DNA from: an uncultured Eubacteriales bacterium
GTDB taxonomy: Bacteria; Bacillota; Clostridia; Oscillospirales; Acutalibacteraceae
NCBI GenBank assembly: GCA_948762645.1
Contig: CAQBRY010000056.1
Location: 1 to 11,178, forward strand
DNA: 11,178 nucleotides
Direction: 5' to 3'
The notes beneath the pieces were generated by a model. It made no database searches. It saw only the letters and a list, made by a program, of their open reading frames with translations, and was not told where the DNA came from. Shown here one piece after another: positions 9,101 to 11,178 of this stretch (its first letter is position 1; the number at the start of each line of letters is the position of its first letter). Position numbers and translations under genes: made by a program.

Positions 9101-9167
9101 AAGTGGCCTTATATTATATTTTATAGTTATGTGTTTACATCAAAGATTTAAAAAAAGGGTTGATTAG
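6162..9167 (+). CDS. Propeller-Cache-MFS fusion membrane protein
   Basis: A 1001-residue multidomain membrane protein. An N-terminal anchor helix (about 5-23) is followed by an outside domain (about 36-335) with around six NHL/WD-like strands, for example NAYIDTNDNIYIVDGSG, SKDGRIFIHG, NDNLYFSLC and SDNELFFSD: probably a six-bladed propeller. Two helices (341-368, 380-402) return the chain outside for a Cache-like sensor (about 404-556, ending MWALCMSPI then GDTIGVLEIGID), then a helix (562-582). From about 609 a complete MFS transporter follows, with twelve predictable helices and the loop 2-3 motif GGELQKRLSCKK (668-679). Ordinary MFS proteins are about 400 residues. The number of helices puts both sensors outside and the MFS N-terminus inside, as expected. 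ATG 6162 is chosen because it overlaps the upstream stop (TAATG) and directly precedes the signal anchor; ATG 6138, 10 bases after AAGGA, would add eight residues. Likely role: ligand-gated transport or transporter-type sensing. Confidence 0.85.
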   Translation: MKYKKIIFSSIFLIFTLILLVFNKDVITKNPFTSKYTFSSPSNAYIDTNDNIYIVDGSGMDIIKGNKDGEIDFIIKGGTNSDKGFYNLGGITSSKDGRIFIHGIRFKETSLYILDERILEYSEKGKFTKEIFKVSYEDNNLSPRQYGLIKGLTCKNDNLYFSLCNENNIEIYSANINSNNKSHNFNKINKYSFKDAWKSIHDVCIHLKENKVFCTDKKGIIWTLGETNEILFTGGPLSEEYSLQSTPYHLSSSSDNELFFSDLGMWNIRKINLDTKEISSVIDEINDSSLPKQEDREILYSVSYNNSRLLTVGNYVYSIDLKNHPASKTTIENLNYSSKTMLRGAVVWIFCLCSIIICIFAVLYLFKYIVSPKTSFIVKASSCAVIGTIIISVFISSLVLSRSNENIKQTIKGNIMTISSLTNEAIDTEAFSRINSNSDYLNQDYQNIKKKMDTVLNVASENNIQIYYMLYKNVKDIAIGVMDSENFVSPAFPSVIVPEFYNQAAFEGRKVYDEINDLSGMWALCMSPILNNFGDTIGVLEIGIDMHSYSQYIQKQTLDITLNVGTLALVIILLIIEIFAFSPAFKKSNMFEKNKSEHLSGECVSIIPEISRLLMFLVYVSNSLQSSFVPSMAMSAYDKEIFGIPKSVGGTLPVVVEMLAAAIFSAIGGELQKRLSCKKLMNLGAITSAIGYLIMGLMHGYSPLFWGKLLTGAGLGLCIVSLNSAAASLPEKSSQKAFSGISVGIISGIQVGIVIGSLLVEFFGYNNIFLFSAIVCLCIIFISYFMFSPTKSSSVSEENHTKNNAFKFLFSSRAGAFLIFIIIPAYIGATIIDYYIPIFSLESGLSETNVGQISLIYGIFMIFIGPVISPYVIKYIGLIKSIYLALSIFILGIFIFSTNPNIIAMIIMVVSYGISLGLGYAARSSYFSSLSETKKFGADKAMGYFGMYENITQTFAPLLISPIMFIGAKFGSKVIATILLSGLILYFIVMCLHQRFKKRVD

Positions 9168-9168
9168 T

Positions 9169-10758
9169 ATGAAATATTTTTTTGGAATCAGTAAAAAAGT
9201 AATTGCAGCATGTTTAGTATTATCTATATTTTTGAGTGTAGCCATATGCTATTTAAGTTACAAAAGTTATGAACTAAGCCTTATAGATAGGTATACATCT
9301 ATTGCATCAAATGCTATAGATTTAGGACGAGATGTAGTAAACGGAGACAAATTGTCTTACTACTTAACTTCTCTTCAAAAAGATGAGAAATACAATGAAA
9401 CCCAAGATCTTTTAAACAAGATAAAAGAACATTCAGACTTAAAATATTTTTATGTTCATATCCCTAATGGGAAAAATATGCAATATATATTTGATGCATA
9501 TAAAAAGTCAGATAATATAGAAAACATAAGCACACTAGGAAAAACAGACCTGCTGCTTAGTGCCTATGATCCTGTCAATAAGGTTTATAACGGTGAATCT
9601 TCTTGTGAAATCCTGATTTTAGATGAAGAATATGGATATTTAGCTACCGTAATAAAACCCGTTTATGACTCACATGGAAAAATAGTTGCAATAATTGGTG
9701 CAGATATATCAATGGATCTTGTTCATCAAAAATTATATGAGTATATATTACAAGTATTTACGCTCACGATTATAATTGTACTTATATTTATAACCATAGT
9801 ACTTATCTTGGCAAAACGCTTTATAATTTCTCCCTTACTTACCGTGTCTGACAGTGTATCAAAATTTGTAAAAGACAAAAAATCTCTAAATTTTTCACCT
9901 ATTAAAATCAAAAGCGGTGACGAAATAGAAATATTGGGCAATTCTATCAATAATATGGTCGATGATATAGTCAGATATACAAACGACTTAAAAACTATAA
10001 CAGCAGAAAAAGAAAGAATATCAACCGAATTAGAAGTTGCAAAACACATACAAAGCAGCGTACTTCCAAATATCTTTCCACCATTTCCAAACAGAGATGA
10101 CATTAATCTTTATGCAATGATGAGACCTGCTAAAGAGGTTGGTGGTGATTTCTATGACTTCTTCCTAATAGACGATGACCACTTAGCAATTACTATAGCT
10201 GATGTGTCTGGTAAAGGTGTTCCTGCTGCTTTGTTCATGATGGCTGCAAGAACAATAATTAAAAATGCCGGACTTGCAAAAATGTCGCCAGATGAAATCT
10301 TCTACCACGTTAATAACCAGCTCTATGAAAATAATCAGGAAAGTATGTTCGTCACATCTTTTATGGGAATAGTAAACTTAAAAACCGGAGATCTTACCTT
10401 TGCCAACGCTGGTCATAACCCACCTGTTATAATAAGAAAAGATAAAAGTGTAGAGTGGATGGAATCTAAAAAGAATTTTGTCCTAGCCGGAATGAAAAAT
10501 ATGAAATTTATGAAACAACATTTCAAACTAAATCAAGGAGATACTATATTACTATATACTGATGGTGTAACAGAAGCTGAAAATAAAGAAAAACAATTAT
10601 ATTCTAATGAAAGGTTGGTTGATTTTCTTAAGAATATACCTGATACCTATCGAAATCCAAATGTACTGCTTAAAGAAGTATTAAAAGACGTAGATAATTT
10701 TGCAAATGGTGCACAACAATCTGATGATATTACTATGCTTGCTTTATTAATAAATTAA
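9169..10758 (+). CDS. Membrane receptor protein phosphatase: Cache-like sensor, HAMP, SpoIIE (PP2C)
   Basis: A 529-residue protein. Helix 1 (about 9-31) and helix 2 (about 192-217) flank an extracellular Cache-like sensor, whose end reads ATVIKPVYDSHGKIVAIIGA. A HAMP domain (about 215-270) and a short coiled coil (TAEKERISTELEVAKHIQSS) lead to a SpoIIE/RsbU-type Ser/Thr phosphatase. All metal ligands are present: GGDFYD (325-330), DVSGKG (345-350), YTDGVTEA (Asp465) and SDDIT (519-520). Such phosphatases usually dephosphorylate an anti-sigma-factor antagonist (STAS protein) or a similar switch protein; none is encoded in the window. The ATG lies one base after the previous stop (TAGTATG), with AAAGGG 9 bases upstream, so it is coupled to the MFS fusion. 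A TTG at 9160 is in frame but has no room for a ribosome site. It is the last gene before a strong terminator. Confidence 0.93.
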   Translation: MKYFFGISKKVIAACLVLSIFLSVAICYLSYKSYELSLIDRYTSIASNAIDLGRDVVNGDKLSYYLTSLQKDEKYNETQDLLNKIKEHSDLKYFYVHIPNGKNMQYIFDAYKKSDNIENISTLGKTDLLLSAYDPVNKVYNGESSCEILILDEEYGYLATVIKPVYDSHGKIVAIIGADISMDLVHQKLYEYILQVFTLTIIIVLIFITIVLILAKRFIISPLLTVSDSVSKFVKDKKSLNFSPIKIKSGDEIEILGNSINNMVDDIVRYTNDLKTITAEKERISTELEVAKHIQSSVLPNIFPPFPNRDDINLYAMMRPAKEVGGDFYDFFLIDDDHLAITIADVSGKGVPAALFMMAARTIIKNAGLAKMSPDEIFYHVNNQLYENNQESMFVTSFMGIVNLKTGDLTFANAGHNPPVIIRKDKSVEWMESKKNFVLAGMKNMKFMKQHFKLNQGDTILLYTDGVTEAENKEKQLYSNERLVDFLKNIPDTYRNPNVLLKEVLKDVDNFANGAQQSDDITMLALLIN

Positions 10759-10769
10759 GTATTAAAATT

Positions 10770-10808
10770 AAAAATACTCATATACAAAATTGTATATGGG
10801 TATTTTTT
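10770..10808 (+). terminator. Strong intrinsic terminator of the operon
   Basis: A 16-base-pair stem, AAAAATACTCATATAC (10770-10785) with GTATATGGGTATTTTT (10792-10807), contains a single G-T pair, a six-base loop and a terminal T-run. It starts 11 bases after the phosphatase stop. The A-run on the left arm means it could also work for minus-strand transcripts. Confidence 0.88.
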
Positions 10809-10814
10809 AACTTA

Positions 10815-11163
10815 CTAATCGTTATTATAAAATATCGGCTCACATACAGTATTTGATTCTAAATCAGATAAGTTGAATTCTCTAGTCTTGAAAAACTTAG
10901 GACTCTTTTTAAATTCAAATTTAAAACTTTTTTGTCACAACTCCTAAAGTCTACATCATTTAAAATAACGTTGTATCAAAAATATTCCACTGCTTTCGAA
11001 CATACAGCAAAATTATTTGGCGTACATCTTTCAGCATATAACTACTTACAACTATTACTATATTTTAAACGTTGTAATTCCACAAATTGACTAGAATCTA
11101 AATTCCATTTAACTCTCCGACATATACCATTATACAGCTTAAATGCAGAAAAAATACTTTCAT
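10815..11163 (-). pseudogene. Decayed small gene of unrecognised family (about 115 residues if restored)
   Basis: AGGAGAG (11177-11171) sits 7 bases ahead of ATG 11163 on the minus strand, so a start is plausible. The reading MKVF shifts frame at a T-run into SAFKLYNGICRRVKWNLDSS and QFVELQRLKYSNSCK. It then meets TAG (11044) and TGA (10978). A further shift at a run of six A (near 10927-10932) gives a well-formed tail, KFEFKKSPKFFKTREF then SDLESNTVCEPIFYNND, stop TAG 10815. At least two stops and two frameshifts make this a ruined gene. Family not recognised; no membrane helix seen. If the start is wrong, the reading may continue beyond the right edge in the GEYHNES frame. Confidence 0.5.
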
Positions 11164-11178
11164 TGTGATACTCTCCTA

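Noticed and set aside
9726..10103. Minus-strand open frame of 125 codons
   Set aside because: Antisense shadow of the phosphatase HAMP/coiled-coil region, whose own coding is unambiguous.

Overview
The window is AT-rich DNA that looks like a low-GC Gram-positive anaerobe of the Clostridia/Tissierellia type. This is inferred from strong AT bias, AGGAGG-type ribosome sites, consensus TTGAxx-17-TATAAT promoters and protein families (heterodimeric ABC exporter, DUF378, SpoIIE-type phosphatase). Intact genes use the standard code. No tRNA, rRNA, CRISPR array or insertion sequence was recognised.

Left part, minus strand (1-3397). Two overlapping genes (2669 down to the left edge) encode the halves of a heterodimeric ABC exporter. 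The leading half carries a degenerate ATP site; the second half runs off the window. They have their own promoter (about 2709-2737). A two-way hairpin terminator (2791-2834) separates them from a broken GNAT acetyltransferase remnant and an intact small membrane protein of the DUF378 family.

Middle (3582-4975, minus strand) is a heavily decayed gene. A start with a ribosome site, a long protein-like reading with several stops and frameshifts, and a clear C-terminus can be joined into a product of roughly 460 residues of a family I do not recognise.

Right part, plus strand (5236-10808), is the most interesting unit: a compact three-gene operon with one consensus promoter, touching gene junctions (TAATG, then TAG-T-ATG) and a strong terminator. 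It encodes (1) a formyltransferase-fold enzyme with an intact Asn-His-Asp triad, (2) a 1001-residue membrane protein joining an extracellular propeller-like domain, an extracellular Cache-like domain and a complete 12-helix MFS transporter, and (3) a membrane Cache-HAMP-SpoIIE phosphatase with all metal-binding aspartates. My reading is a sense-and-transport module: small-molecule N- or O-formylation inside the cell, a transporter with its own external sensors, and a receptor phosphatase that reports to an unseen cytoplasmic target. Only the domain calls are seen; the joint function is inference.

Beyond the operon (10815-11163, minus strand) lies a second decayed small gene. The intact operon therefore sits between two ruined minus-strand genes, which suggests an inserted cassette in a decaying accessory region.
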